Assembly (NCBI GenBank): GCA_016748015.1
Contig: JAAOMT010000213.1
Location: 469,202-533,201 of the forward strand
Direction of reading: 5' to 3'
DNA from: Geosiphon pyriformis
Taxonomy: Eukaryota > Glomeromycota > Glomeromycetes > Archaeosporales > Geosiphonaceae
Length of the DNA stretch: 64,000 nucleotides
Shown piece by piece: positions 45,481 to 57,812 of the stretch. Positions within the stretch are counted from its first letter, which is position 1. Each line of letters opens with the position of its first letter. The notes under the pieces were generated by a model. The model was not told where the DNA came from. It did no database searches and worked only from the letters and a program-made list of their open reading frames with translations. A program made the position numbers and the translations under genes.

Positions 45481-47287
45481 AAAGAAAAAAATTGTTGACA
45501 AAAGAAAAATTATCTCAACTCATCAAGCAATTTTCATTCCACCATATGACCAGTATATGTTAGCCATAAAAAGAGAGGTAAAGAATCAAGCTCAATTGTT
45601 TGAAGCAAAAGCCACTATTTGTGAATCAAGAAAGATTGGACTCACCAATCTCTACATCTCAGTCAACAGCTCCAAAAATATTAAAATTCCTATCCACAAC
45701 ACAACTGGAAACATCATTGAAATACCAAAGGGAACCATCATTGGATATTTAATCACTGAAGTGGAAGATCAACCACCAAGCCACATTCCAAATTTCCCAC
45801 AACTGTGTGAATATGTGAACATCACATCATAAACCATCTATGAACGAAGTGAATGCTATCTGCTTCAACCAAAACAATTGAAACAAATAAAAATGGGAAA
45901 TCTAGACCCACTTCAACAGATGCAACTAAAGATGTTACTTAGCAACTTCAATGACATTTTTGCTAGCAAAAATGAATTTGGCTACACCAACATCATCCAG
46001 CATCAGATCAAAACTGGAGATGCAATGCCAATTAAACAAAGAGCATACAGAGTACCACCAGCTAGCCATGAGATCATTTGTCAAGAAATCAATTAGATGC
46101 TTGACAATGGGCTAATTCAGCCATCAATGAGTTCATGGTTGTTACCAGTGGTACTAGTCCAGAAGAAGAATAGAAAAATTTGCTTTTGTGTAGATTACCA
46201 AAAATTGAATGGAATAACTAAGGAAAACAGCTACTCAACTCCAAAGATCCAAGAACTATTCGATGCTTTTGGAGAAAACAAATGGTTCTCGACATTGGAT
46301 CTAGATAGTGGCTACTGGCAAGTAGCCATAGATCCAGCTAACAAAGAAAAGACTGCATTTACAACAAGAAAAGGAAATTTCGAATTTGAAGTCATGCTAT
46401 TTGGCTTAATAAACACTCCAACAACATTCCAACGGCTCATGGAAATTGTATATACTGGACTACTATGAAAATCAGTAGTTATATACTTAGACAACACCAA
46501 TGTATTCTCAAAGACATTCGATGATTATCTGCATTATTTCCAGCAGGTGTTTGAAAAACTAAGAAGAGCCAGATTGAAACTAAATGCAATGAAGTGTTTC
46601 TTTGGAAAAACTGAACTCAAGTTTTTGAGACATGTTGTAAGCAAAAATGATATCAAAATGGATCCAGATAAGATTGCAATAGTAAAGAACTTTCCAGTAC
46701 CAACAAACTTGCCAGAACTAAGGGCATTTTTGGGATTTGCAGGCTATTATCACCACTTTATCAAGGACTTTTCTAAACTAACTTAGCCACTTCACCAGCT
46801 ACAAACTAAGAATGTAAAGTATGAATGGACTGAAGCTCAACAAAAAGTATTTGATACATTGAAAAGAAAGCTTATTCAAGCTCCAGTGTTGATGTACTCA
46901 GACCACAGCAAACCATTCATTATTACTATGGATGCATCAGGTCAAGCATTGGGAGCAGTACTATCGCAGAAAAGACCAGATAAAAGAGAACATCCAATAG
47001 CTTATGCCAGTAGAAGCTTAAGTCCAGCTGAAAAGAACTATGGAACTCCAGCACTGGAACATTTAGCAATCTATTGGACAGTCATGAAATAAAAAAAATA
47101 CTTGAGCCAAAAGTTTGAAATATACACAGATCACAAGGGACTAACTTCAATTCAGAAACAAGAATTTGCAGACAATCACCATGCCAGATGAAAAATAGAA
47201 CTTTCACCATTTAACTATATAGTATATTATAAAAAGGGAAAAGATAATGGAAATGCTGATGAATTGTCACAAATAAGACAAATCTAA
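45481..47287 (+). pseudogene. Pre-RT segment, RT and RNase H of element F
   Basis: The pre-RT segment is open to 45829 (…IPKGTIIGYL). RT has FSTLDLDSGYWQVAIDPAN at about 46287 and the catalytic box as YLDNTN at about 46485 (second Asp lost by G to A). RNase H has TMDASGQALGAVL near 46926 and LEHLAIYW near 47055, then TDHKGL. ORF1 ends at TAA 47285-47287 after IRQI. Stops at 46094, 46466, 46784 and 47090 mark decay. Confidence 0.88.
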
Positions 47288-47317
47288 AAACATTCCAACC
47301 CAAAAATATAACAAAAG

Positions 47318-48677
47318 ATGAATATACAAAAATACCAACAACTACAACATTATATAAAGACTCAATTGTTCAAGAAAAAATTATCTCAAAAAAAACAAAG
47401 AGACATAAAACAATAATCCAAATATTTTATCAACCATCAAAATATACTTTACCAGAAAAACAAAAGAAATCCAGATTAACCAACCAGAGAAAGAAACAAT
47501 ATTATTCAATATGTATTCAGACCCAACAGCAGGGCATTTTCACAAAGAAGCAACCATAAAAAGAACCAGAAAAAGATACTATTGGCCAGCAATGTATCCA
47601 GACATTATCCAATACATGCAAAATTGTGATGTTTGTCAGAGAAAAGAAAAAACAAGACCAAGTAAACCATTAAAACCAATCAAAGTGGGACAACCATTCA
47701 ATCATATTGGAATTGACTTAGTTGGACCATTAACAATCACCAGCAGAGGCAACAGATATATCACAGTAGCCATGGACTATCTTATCAAATAACCAGAAGC
47801 AAAAGCCATTCAAAGAGTAGATGCAGAATCTGTTGCTGAATTTGTTTATCAAGATTTGATTTGTTGACATGGATGTCCAAAAAAACTATTATTAGATCAA
47901 GAAACTCACTTTGTGAACAGAACACTGGCAGAATTAAGTCAAAGATTTGGAATTAAAAAACCATTATCATCGTCATATTATCCACAAACCAATGGACTAG
48001 TTGAAAGATTCAATAGAACATTGTGTGAAGCAATCGCCAAAATCAGTCAAAAAAACCAAGACAAATGGGATTTGTTCATACCATCAGTATTATTTGCTTA
48101 TTAGACAATAAAGCAAGATACCACACAAGTAACACCATTTGAACTAGTATATGGTAGAACAGCAATATTACCAGTTAAGATAGAGGTCAATACATATCCA
48201 ACTGAACCAATAATAGAAGATAATTTTCAAGAAACATTGTTGAAAAGAACATATAACTTAATGGAAACACTAGAAAACAGACGACAAAAAGCAGCTGACA
48301 ATATACAAAAGTTACAAGAAAAACAAAAAGAGAGACACGATAACCAACTATCAGACAAACCAGTTGAATTCAAGATTGGAGACAAAGTACTTCTACATTG
48401 TACTAAAGTGGAAAAACAATGGAGTGGAAAATTTGACCCCAAATGGAACAGATTATTTCACATTGAAGAAATTCTTGGAAATGGAGCTTACAAATTAAGA
48501 TGGAACAACAAAATCTTAGCCAAAGCAACACATAGTGATTGACTGAAACAATATTACCAGATAACATTATTATCTACCAATAACATTTCACAACTAAAAG
48601 TACAAAGAATACTAATTCAACCAGATGAGATTCCACGAGATCTGGAACCAATCATAGTTATTGAACCAAACATGTAA
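47318..48677 (+). pseudogene. Integrase ORF of element F
   Basis: ATG 47318 (MNIQKYQQL) is 30 bp after the RNase H stop. A frame shift in an A-rich run near 47390 moves to the main frame. The zinc domain (MYSD, GHFH, CDVC) is at about 47510-47640. The core has GIDLVGPLTI at about 47710, AMDYL at about 47770, LLLDQETHF at about 47889 and the Glu segment with LVERFNRTLC at about 47997. The C-terminal module VEKQWSGKFDPKW…YKLRWNNKI is at about 48410-48520. Stops at about 47790, 47865, 48102 and 48540. Confidence 0.87.
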
Positions 48678-48736
48678 AATTAAACAATTAGAGAGTATAT
48701 AAAGACACAGTATACGTGATAAAAGCAATCAAGAAA

Positions 48737-49372
48737 ATGGAAATACCAGATCATATTCACACTATAGCTCAACAACTGTTCCAGGCCTTAAGTCAACAAC
48801 AGTTAAACATAGAAATTATTGTTAACAACCAAACAATTTGCTATCGAAATACTAAAAGAAAAACAAAGAACACACCATATTAGCAGATACCAAAGAATGA
48901 TAAAAACTGGTCAGATAACATAATAGAAAAAGTAAAGAACATGTTTAGGAAAATACCTATTATAGTACCAACAGAAAAATTTACAAAAAAAAATTGGAAG
49001 CAATGGACAGAACAACTTCTAATATCATACTGTTACTACCAGTTAGGTCGGAAGTTAAATATTTAGGAGTTGTATATTGACAAATCCAAGAGAATATTCA
49101 ACCAAGACATAATACAACAAATTGAAAAATTTATCAGAAAGAAAATGAATTCAACACTACATGTTAGAACAATGTACTGACTACACAACATATTTCGAAA
49201 CTATCCAGAAATACTGTTACACTCTGACATGGAAATCATAACAATTAACCAATGGGAAAGAATAAACAATACATAAGTGGAAGACATGAGAAACAGAGTC
49301 AAACAAACAATACTTGAAAAAGAAGTATTAGAATTAATTCAAAATGAAGATTTTAACAGAGCTCAATATTAA
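48737..49372 (+). pseudogene. ORF3 of element F, diverged
   Basis: A single frame of 636 bp from ATG 48737 (MEIPDHIHTIAQQLFQAL) to TAA 49370-49372 with about four internal stops. The start resembles B ORF3 (short N-terminus, then Q-Q-L and A-L spacing), but most of the sequence has diverged. It is Lys/Asn/Ile-rich. The coding end lies just before the polypurine tract instead of crossing it. Confidence 0.65.
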
Positions 49373-49386
49373 AAAGGAGGAGATAA
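49371..49386 (+). other. Polypurine tract of element F
   Basis: AAAAAGGAGGAGATAA directly before the 3' LTR; the cleanest example in the window. Confidence 0.75.
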
Positions 49387-50271
49387 TGTTACTTATAGAA
49401 AAAGAAAACAGATATAGGAAAATAAGAGACCAATAGGAGAATAGTAGTTAGCACATAAGCACATTGTTCAGCAATGTGGAGCAATGTCAAAAAGTATGGC
49501 ACATTGCTCAGTAATGTGAAGCAATGTCAAAAATCATAGCACATTGCTCAGCAATGTGGAGCGATATTAAAAAAATATGGCACATTGCTTAGCAATATGA
49601 GCATTGCTTAAAAAATTATAGCACATTGCTTGGGAATGTGAACAATTTCATAGAACCCAAATTATGTATATATAGTAGTAGTATTAGAAGTAAAAAAAGA
49701 CAGACCTCTTAGTTTAGATATGATCTAAGCAACCTTCTATTCACAAATATTAATAAATAATTATTTACCATTTTAATCTACTTTCCACTATCAACACTTC
49801 ATGTTGATAGTAAGTAATACTTAACCACATGAGAACAATAGCTCTTGATCATGGCTATTGATGGGATACTAACTTGCAATTGCTTTCATTTATTTCTTTA
49901 TTTTCTTTTATTTTATTTTCTTTGTTTTGTTATTTCGTTGGTTTTACTAAACTGATTAAAAATTAAGTGTTGAGTTATTGATATCAAGGATAGCCTGGTA
50001 AAAGACCCTAAAAGAAGGGTATAAGAATTGAGAATTTAAGGATAGCTTACCAGAAGGACATCTTTGCCAAGATTACTGGCCACCATGCTGAGAAAAAAAT
50101 TTAACAGAATTGCAATTTCAGGAGGCTATAGAAAAGACAACACTTGAATCTCTATCTATTATACAAAGAACTCCACAACAAAACCTTCAGATAGCGACAC
50201 CAGAATACCAACCCAGTACCAAGTTACAGATTTGTTATTTGACTTGAGACCCCAAATAATTATCTGTAACA
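49387..50271 (+). repeat. 3' LTR of element F
   Basis: 885 bp, TGTTACTTATAG...CTGTAACA. Its palindrome array (49460-49640) has one more unit of about 40 bp than the 5' LTR. Confidence 0.91.
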
Positions 50272-50275
50272 AAGG

Positions 50276-50850
50276 GAAGGATGTAAGAGAGACTTTTATC
50301 TCTTTAAGGCAAAATCAAATCAACAATACCATTTTACTCACCACTATTACCAAAGACACTACTCTTGCCACCATATTCCCCTTTGATATTGATCATCTGA
50401 ACACCACTAGCTTTTTCAGTGGAGCTGCTATTAATCAGAATAAACCAATCACAGTTCTATACACTGATGCTAGAATTAGGAACATAGATATTAAGTTAAT
50501 TCTAAACAGCAGTTCAGTGGGCAGTATAATAACAAAACAATTCATAGATCAATTAAGTCACCAAATAGATTGTGCCACAACTGTCCAAATCATCACCACA
50601 GATGGCAATACCAAAACTTCTATTGGAAAAATCAATAATTTTCCCTTTGAGATCAATAGAATCCAGATTCCTACTAAAGTCCTGGTCATAGAAGCCATGC
50701 AATATCAAGCCCTTGTTGGAAACAACTGATTGGCCAAAGCCCATGCCACTCTTGACTGGAACACACAGAAATTACAGATCACTTTTAATGGACAACATGC
50801 CCAAGTCCTGGCTACATGCAGACACTTCTAAGTCCAAAGCTCAAAGAAAC
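50276..50850 (+). pseudogene. End of Gag and protease of element E
   Basis: E resumes here after F, and the open piece is free of stops to 50727. The active site reads LILNSSSVGSIITKQ at about 50494: both the catalytic Asp and the Gly are changed (Asn, Ser). The strand ending IPTKVLVIEAMQYQALVGNN is at about 50668-50727. Not active. Confidence 0.82.
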
Positions 50851-51057
50851 TACTAATTGAATTCGAAGACACAACACCACCACCTACTATAGAAACCTAT
50901 CAAGTTTCATGAGCAGATGATTTCTGAACAGAGTTACCTCCACCACCAACTTGGGAAGAAAAAGGAAAGGGAAAAGCAGAAGAACTACAATTGGCACCTG
51001 CAGGCTATTTTGCCTTAAGTCAAGGAAGTCAATAGTATTGAACCCCAAAATTAAATT

Positions 51058-51665
51058 GTGTCGACTATGAGAAAAAGTTATTTTCCATGGACACATGTAT
51101 AGAAGATAATGAAGAATAGCCAACCACCACAAAATACTATTGCAGACCATATGTAATAGAAAGATTCGAAAAACCGAAACGACAAGGATAATAGAACAAA
51201 ACACCATGCCTTGCCTGTGGCAAGATTCTATTAGATGAAGAATTCTGGAATAATGTTCCTGACAGAGGAGGGACATGCGATGAAGTGTGTTAATATACCA
51301 TCTTAATCAATGATTGGATATGAAAAAGAACCCCAATTGAAGCTGTCTGGAGATGAGCTCTTAGTAGATTGGATGACTATCCACATGATGAACACAAAAT
51401 ATGGAGGATGGCAAGTACCAAATCTAAAGATGCCATACTTAGTGAAATACGAGAAATCAAAGAAAACCCATTTGTATCTAAATACAAAGGACCTGATTAC
51501 ATTACTAAAGATTTCCTTACTGATGACCCAGATGCATTTTAGAACCATTACCAAGAATTGGCCCTGACCCAAGAAGAACAGGAACAGAGACTAGCTGACC
51601 TAAACACGAAATTATGTGATCATTGCTTAATCCCTTGCCATTTCTAGTATTGCAATGAATGTAAC
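51058..51665 (+). pseudogene. Cys-rich domain of element E, eroded
   Basis: CVDYEKKLFSMDTC (one Cys now Tyr), YYCRPY (second Cys lost), CLACGKILLDEEFW, CDEVC, and CDHCLIPC…YCNECN near 51620-51665. Spacing matches F. The Cys losses are G-to-A type (TGT to TAT). Confidence 0.68.
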
Positions 51666-51829
51666 CTCATGTTTAATCTACCATCAAGAATATTACACCC
51701 TATTGATAAGCTACTAAAATCTGAAGAAGAAGCCAAGTTAATAATTGAGGACATGCTGTTTCAAGAGCCTAATGAGGCTATTAAAACAAAGCAGTATCTT
51801 GCATATCCTGATCTATCCAAAGAACTAGA

Positions 51830-52280
51830 GCTAAAATAGTACAGTGACAATAAAGAAAAAATTTGCCCCAAAAAAGCACATAACACTGATGCTGGTTTTG
51901 ATCTACAATACTCCAGACAATTACCCATCATTATAGCCCTACATTCTCTTGTAAAAATAGATCTTAAAATAGCATTAGAAATTCCTGTTAGTACAATGGT
52001 ACAAGTTGCCTTTCAATCTAGTCTAGCCAAGAAAGGAATCAACATAAAAGGAGGAATCATTGATGCTGGTTACACAAGAAACATTATCGTGATGCTACAA
52101 AACAATTCAGACAGATTTTACAAAATAGAATCACAAAAAAAGATTGCCCAAGCTATCTTTCTACTCTTAGTCAAAATACCCCAATTAACTCCAGTAACAA
52201 TCTAAGAAAAATTAAACTTTACTGTCCAAGGAATCAATAGGTTTGGATCAAGTGGAAGAGGAAATATACCAATCAACTTC
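51830..52280 (+). pseudogene. dUTPase domain of element E
   Basis: DAGFDLQYS (about 51890), AFQSSLAKKG (about 52011; SRSSLA changed to FQSSLA), GGIIDAGYTRNI (about 52050), KKIAQAIFLLL (about 52138) and NRFGSSGRG (about 52233). The Arg of motif 2 is lost, and Gly of motif 3 is Arg. A stop at 52203 lies between motifs 4 and 5. Confidence 0.86.
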
Positions 52281-54083
52281 ACAGAGGAAGACAGTAACCA
52301 GATAAAACTTATCTACACTGATACAGTTATTTCTATTTCTCTTTACCAAAAATACCTCCTTAAAGTGAATTGAAAGATCCAAGATCAAGCCCTGTTATTT
52401 GAAGCTGATTCTAAAATCTGTTCTCTAGCTGATGTTGCTAACTTATACCTACTAACCAAAGTCCATAAACACTTCAAAATCCCCATCCACAATCTCACAA
52501 AAGATGTAATTAAAATCCCCAAAGAAATCTTTATTGGTTTTATTTTACTGGACATTTAACATCCCAAAAAACCTCAGTTCATTCCAGATTTCACACAACT
52601 ATTCCTATTTTGTGACATCACCTTACAAGTATGGAATTTGCCAAAAGAAAGTTACTTGTTTATACCAGAAAAGATCCATAAATTGAATTTAGGAAACTTA
52701 AGTACCCTATAACAAATGCAACTCAAAGTTCTTCTGAATCAATATGCCGATGTCTTTGTCAGCAAAAATAAGTTCGGACACACCAACATCATAAAGCATC
52801 AGATTGATATGGGAGATGCTCGACCTATTAAACAACGAGCTTACTGAATACTCCTATCTGGCAACAACCTTATCAAACAAGAAGTCCAACAAATGTTTGA
52901 CAATGGCTTGATCAAAGAATTATTAAGTTCTTGGTTCTCTCCAGTAGTCTTGGTCACCAAGAAAAACAGAAAGATGCAATTTTGCATAGATTACTGAAAA
53001 CTAAATAGTGTCACGCAAGAAGATAGTTATCCCACTCCCCTCATTCAAGAAATTTTAGACAATCTAGGGAAAAAAAAATGGTTCTCGTCATTAGATTTAG
53101 CAAGTAGTTACTAGCAAGTTGAAATGGATTCCAAAGACAAAAAAAAAACAGCATTTACCACTCAAGACGGAAACTTCAAGTTTAATGTAATGTTTTTTGG
53201 ACTCTGTAACACTTCTGCCACATTCCAGTGCCTCATAGATATTGTATACAAAGGAATCCTGTAGAAATCAGTCATAGTATATTTAGACAACACCAATGTT
53301 TTCTCTAAAACATTTGATGATCATTTGCTCCATCTACAACAAGTTTTCGAATGCCTTCGTAGTGCCAGATTGAAACTCAACCCCGATAAATGCTTCTTTG
53401 GAAAAACCAAGTTAAAGTTCTTAAGACATGTAATCGACAAAGATGGAGTCAAACCCAATCCAGATAAGGTCCAAAAAGTCAAGGATTTTTTAGCTCCAAT
53501 CAACCTCAGAGAATTATGAGGATTTCTAGGATTGGCGGGCTATTATTGTCAATTTGTTAAAGGTTTCTTAAACATTGCAAAATCACTCTATTATTTGTTG
53601 TCCAAATATGTACTGTACTTGTAGAAGGAAGAACAACAGAAAGCATTCAATTATCTCAAGTAGCATTTGATTACATCTCCCATCTTGATTTACCCAGATT
53701 TTACTAAATGGTTCATTGTCACTATGGATGCCTCGAAAAATACTCTAGAAGCAGTATTATTCTAGATAGGACCAAACAATAGAAAACATCTAGTTGCCTA
53801 TGCCAGTCGTAGCATGAGCCCAGCAGAAAAGAATTATAGCACAACAGATCTGAAATGCCTTACCATTTATTGGGCCATACAGACTTGGAAACATTACCTC
53901 AGTCAACCATTTAACCTATATACCGATCACAAAAGACTTATTTGGTTACTCAATAATCCACAATTAGAAGAAAAATATGCGAGATGGAGTACTTATTTGC
54001 AACAATTTCCACTCAAAGTCTATTACAAAGAAGGATCTAAGAACACTAATGTCAACAGTTTGTTGAAGATACCACAAACCTAA
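52281..54083 (+). pseudogene. Pre-RT segment, RT and RNase H of element E
   Basis: RT motif A reads FSSLDLASSY then a stop, then QVEMDSKD, at about 53084-53130. The catalytic box is YLDNTN at about 53280 (second Asp lost). A conserved LKLNPDKCFFGKT segment is at about 53371. RNase H has TMDASKNTLEAVL near 53723, LKCLTIYWA near 53850 and TDHKRL near 53922; it is open at 53814-54080. ORF1 ends at TAA 54081-54083 after PQT. Confidence 0.86.
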
Positions 54084-54093
54084 TTTCAGACCC

Positions 54094-55418
54094 ATGGACA
54101 CACTCACTTATCAACAACTACATCAGTACCTATCAACACTATGTTTTAAGAAGATATTATTTTAACAGAAATGAGATACCATATGAAAACAAGCCCAAAA
54201 TTATTTTATTTAAGACAACCAATTATAAAGAACAGTGAAAAGGAAACTATATTATATAATATGCATTCTGATTCAACCACAAGACACTTTAACAAAGATG
54301 CTACTCTCGAAAGAACACTAAATTTATATTATTGGCCAACAATGTACAAAGACATTTTCGAATATGTGCTCAATTGTGATGCATGCCAGCAAAAAGAAGG
54401 AGCAAAATTAACAGAACCACTTTGATCCATTCCAGTTGGAAATCTATTTAATAGAATTGGAATCAATTTGGTTGGACCTCTCTCGATTACATTTCAAGAA
54501 AATCACTATATCACTGTAGCCATAAATTATCTTACAAAATGGCCAGAAGCCAGAGCAATCCAAGTGGCCGATGCCAAAACAGTAGCTGAATTTGTGCATC
54601 AAGACTTAATTTGCTGACATAAATGCCCAAAAGAATTATTATCTGATCAGGAAACACACTTTGTTAATAATACACTAACTGAACTAAGTCAATGGTTTGA
54701 AATAAAGAGACTTTTATTGTCACCATACCACCCACAAACAAACAGACTGGTAGAACAATTTAACAGAACACTGTGCAAAGCACTAGCAAAAATAAGTCAT
54801 GAAAACAGACAAAAATGAGACTTATTCATACTCTTTGTACTCTTGGCATACCGAACATTAAAACAAGATATGACTCAGTTCACACTATTCAAACTAGTCT
54901 ATAAAAGAAAAGCTACATTACCAATTAAATGAGTGATACCATCATATCCAACAAAAACAATCAATGAAGAGAATTTTGAAGCTACCTTATACCAAAAAAT
55001 GTACCAGCTAATGGAAACATTGGAAAACAATTGAAGAACAGCAGCTAACAATATTAATTATGCTCAAGAATGACAAAAAGAAAAACATAATAAATGTCTA
55101 GCAAAACAACCAATGGAATTCAAGATTGAAAACCAAGTACTGTTACATCATACAAAAGCTGAGAAACAGTAGAGTGGAAAGTTTGACCCAAAATAGAATG
55201 ATCCATTCCACATACACAAAGCATTAGAAAATGAAGCTTACAAATTACAATTGGAAGACAGGATTTTAAAGAAAGTAGCACATGGAAATCGGTTAAAAAT
55301 TTATCATGTAAAACAGGAATCATCATCATCAGTACCTTAACTAGAAACACAAATTTTATTAATCAGACCAGAAGATATATCATGAAATCTGAAACCAATC
55401 ATCATCATTGAAATATAA
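54094..55418 (+). pseudogene. Integrase ORF of element E
   Basis: ATG 54094 (MDTLTYQQL) is 10 bp after the RNase H stop and in a different frame. The zinc domain (MHSD, RHFN, CDAC) is at about 54260-54390. The core has GINLVGPLSI at about 54462 (first Asp now Asn), AINYLTKWPEA near 54522, LLSDQETHF near 54640 and the LVEQFNRTLC Glu segment near 54748. The C-terminal module (VLLHHTKAEKQ…SGKFDPK) is at about 55137-55190. Stops and frame changes throughout, including about 54147, 54423, 54615, 54818 and 54931. Confidence 0.85.
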
Positions 55419-55481
55419 ACAACATACAGCAAATTAAATTGGAAAATTCAAATATATATAGCATCCAAAAAGCAACAAAAA

Positions 55482-55850
55482 ATGATTGAAATTTTAACAT
55501 AGACCTTTCAGATCAAATTTTAAAATTATCTAAACAATTATTTAAAACAATTCAAAAATCGATATTTCCAATAGAAATTATAATTAATAGAAAAGAGATA
55601 AGATATAGAAATAAGGGGAAGAGAGGGATGGGCAAAAGTTCAACTAGAACTAATCATTCCTATCCCTACATCCTGTCCGAGAAAAAAATTTTACAAAAAA
55701 AAAATTAATTTGTCTTGGGTGGAACTTGAAAAAAGTGTGGAGGAATGAGAAATATTTTATAAAAGAAAATACTTGGTTCCCGAGCTCGAATATTACACAA
55801 ACAAAGACATAAGAACAGATACATATAATTTTGCAGAAGCTCAATTCTAA
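55482..55850 (+). pseudogene. ORF3 remnant of element E
   Basis: Starts at ATG 55482 after the integrase end and stops at TAA 55848-55850 next to the polypurine tract. Only 369 bp, with several stops and an apparent internal deletion compared with F. Its end (…NFAEAQF) resembles the F end (…DFNRAQY). Confidence 0.55.
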
Positions 55851-55864
55851 AAAGAGAGGGATAA
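55849..55864 (+). other. Polypurine tract of element E
   Basis: AAAAAGAGAGGGATAA directly before the 3' LTR. Confidence 0.68.
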
Positions 55865-56910
55865 TATTACTTGAGTAAAAAAACTGATCTGAAGTTATAA
55901 AAAAATGTGACCAAAACATGACATAATACAGAATAGTGTGCAATAACATTGAATAATGTATTATAACTTAGAATAGCATACAATAACATTGAATAATGTG
56001 TTATAACTTAAGATAGCACAAGATAACGTGTTACAACATAGGATAACACAGAATAACACTAGATAATGTGTTATAACATAGGATAACTAGTAATAACATA
56101 GAAGAATGAAGCAATAACAGAAATAACAAAGCAATAGTTAGCAATAATGAAACAATCAGAAGCAATCCTGTAAAACCAAAAGAATGTATAAAAGCAAGTA
56201 GTGATAGAAAGTAGAAAAAAGAACAGATAGATATGAACCACTAGACAAGAAACAAATATCCATCACTCCTCCTCATTTATTATATTTCTATATTCATCTT
56301 CTGAAATAAATCAATTATTAAAGAAATCAGAATTATGAATTCATATTCTCAAACTGTGTGAAATTTACATAAATTAACTATTGTTTCATACCTTTGTTTT
56401 AGGACAGATGCTCTTAGCATAACCACCTTGGACTATTAACAATTTGGACTAATTGCTCTTAATCATGGTGATTGACAATACTAATTTATATATATATATT
56501 TTTTTTTTTTTTTCTTATTTTCTTTTGTGGAGTGACAACATAATAAAATTGACTGTCTGAGAATAGGCTTTGTGATAGCCTGGTAAAAGAGGGAGGCTCC
56601 TCCTAAGTTTTGGATATTAACATTATCTTGTTAGCTTATCAGAAAAGCGAAAAGACACCACCAGACCCTAACAACTGTGCTTATTAGCTTAGAGAAGAAA
56701 GCTCACATTTATGGAAACATTGTAATTGACAAAAAACGAACTCTGTGCCTTATAATCAAAGAATTCAATGAGTAGATTTACATCCAGAAATAGACCTTTA
56801 GAAACTGATAATTGAGACTAAGCCAACAGAATTATGTGGAAGATACATCACCAATAATTAAAAGCACCAAATATTATTATTTCCATTACCCACCAAGTTT
56901 ACCCATAACA
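55865..56910 (+). repeat. 3' LTR of element E
   Basis: 1046 bp, TATTACTTG...CATAACA. The U3 array is at 55918-56085. The target copy GTGG follows at 56911-56914. Confidence 0.92.
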
Positions 56911-56984
56911 GTGGTGTTACTCATAGAAATATAGGAAATATATTAGCATAATTATTAGCCAATCAGAAGTAGATATAGTAAATG

Positions 56985-57120
56985 TGGAATTTCAAGATTC
57001 CAGGAATTACAGGATTCTCACACAAGGAATTGCAGAATTCCAGAATTCCAGGATTCCTCTTGAAGGAATTGTAGGATTCTAGGAATTCTGGAATTCCTGT
57101 CATAAAGAATTGAGGAATTG
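56985..57120 (+). repeat. U3 repeat array of LTR G
   Basis: About eight degenerate copies of AGGAATTCC or AGAATTCCAGGATTCC-like palindromic units, ending about 17 bp before TATATATA. No similarity to the F array at the same place. Confidence 0.75.
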
Positions 57121-57136
57121 AGAAATCTTAATTATG

Positions 57137-57144
57137 TATATATA
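57137..57144 (+). promoter_or_regulatory. Probable TATA box of LTR G
   Basis: TATATATA, identical context to LTR F. Confidence 0.58.
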
Positions 57145-57750
57145 GCAGTAGCATTAGAAGCTGAAAAAAAAGGATCTCTGAGTTTAAATGTAATCTAAGC
57201 AACTCTCCAAATCACAGTCATCTAATAAATAACTATTTGTTATCTCAAAAAACCACTTCTACTATCAACTATTTATGTTGATAGTAATTGATACTTAACT
57301 ACACTAGAACAATAGTTTTTGATTACGGTTATTGATGGGATATTAAAGTTGCACACTATTTTGGCTTATTTCTTTATATTTCTTTATTTTCTTTATTTTT
57401 CTTTGATTTTTGTTATTGTGCACTAACCAATTGATTAAAAGTGCTGATTACTGACATCAAGGATTGCCTGGTAAAAGACCCCTGCGAGTGGGTAGAACAT
57501 GTACAGAAGATACAGATTACTTACCAGAGGATTGCCGGCCACCAAGCCGAGAAAAGAATTAACAAACTTGTGAGTCTGAAAAGCTATGAATAAAACAACT
57601 ATTGAATCTCTGTCCATTATACAAAGAACTCATTTGGAAAACCTTCAGATACCAACCACTTAAAGATATTATCAACAATGTGAGTAGTTTTTGAGCACCA
57701 AGTTATGGGTTTATTATTTAATCCAACAACAGAAATTGTCACCTGTAATA

Positions 57751-57768
57751 TTTGGTGCTCCCTGTAAG
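57751..57768 (+). other. Primer binding site of element G
   Basis: TTTGGTGCTCCCTGTAAG follows the LTR; one base different from F. Confidence 0.65.
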
Positions 57769-57812
57769 GTATAATCCTACAGAGAACCAGCACCAACAAA
57801 CACCATCCAAAA

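Larger units (their letters stand above)
40147..50271 (+). mobile_element. Ty3/Gypsy-type LTR retrotransposon F, full length, inserted in E
   Basis: 10,125 bp with LTRs 40147-40991 and 49387-50271. Flanking 4-mers AAGA and AAGG differ by one transition. It contains Gag, protease, Cys-rich domain, Asn/Ser/Asp linker, dUTPase, RT, RNase H, a separate integrase and ORF3. Its LTR ends and Gag are close to those of G. Confidence 0.93.
37047..56910 (+). mobile_element. Ty3/Gypsy-type LTR retrotransposon E, interrupted by F
   Basis: The LTRs are at 37047-38098 and 55865-56910, with a perfect 4-bp duplication GTGG (37043-37046 and 56911-56914). Gag lies at 38160-40146. After F come protease to ORF3 at 50276-55850. 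It is among the most degraded elements here, with many stops and frameshifts. Its right target copy abuts the LTR of element G. Confidence 0.93.
56915..57750 (+). repeat. 5' LTR of element G
   Basis: 836 bp, TGTTACTCATAG...CCTGTAATA. It matches LTR F outside the U3 array (from AATTATGTATATATAG to the end) but has an unrelated array. Confidence 0.88.
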
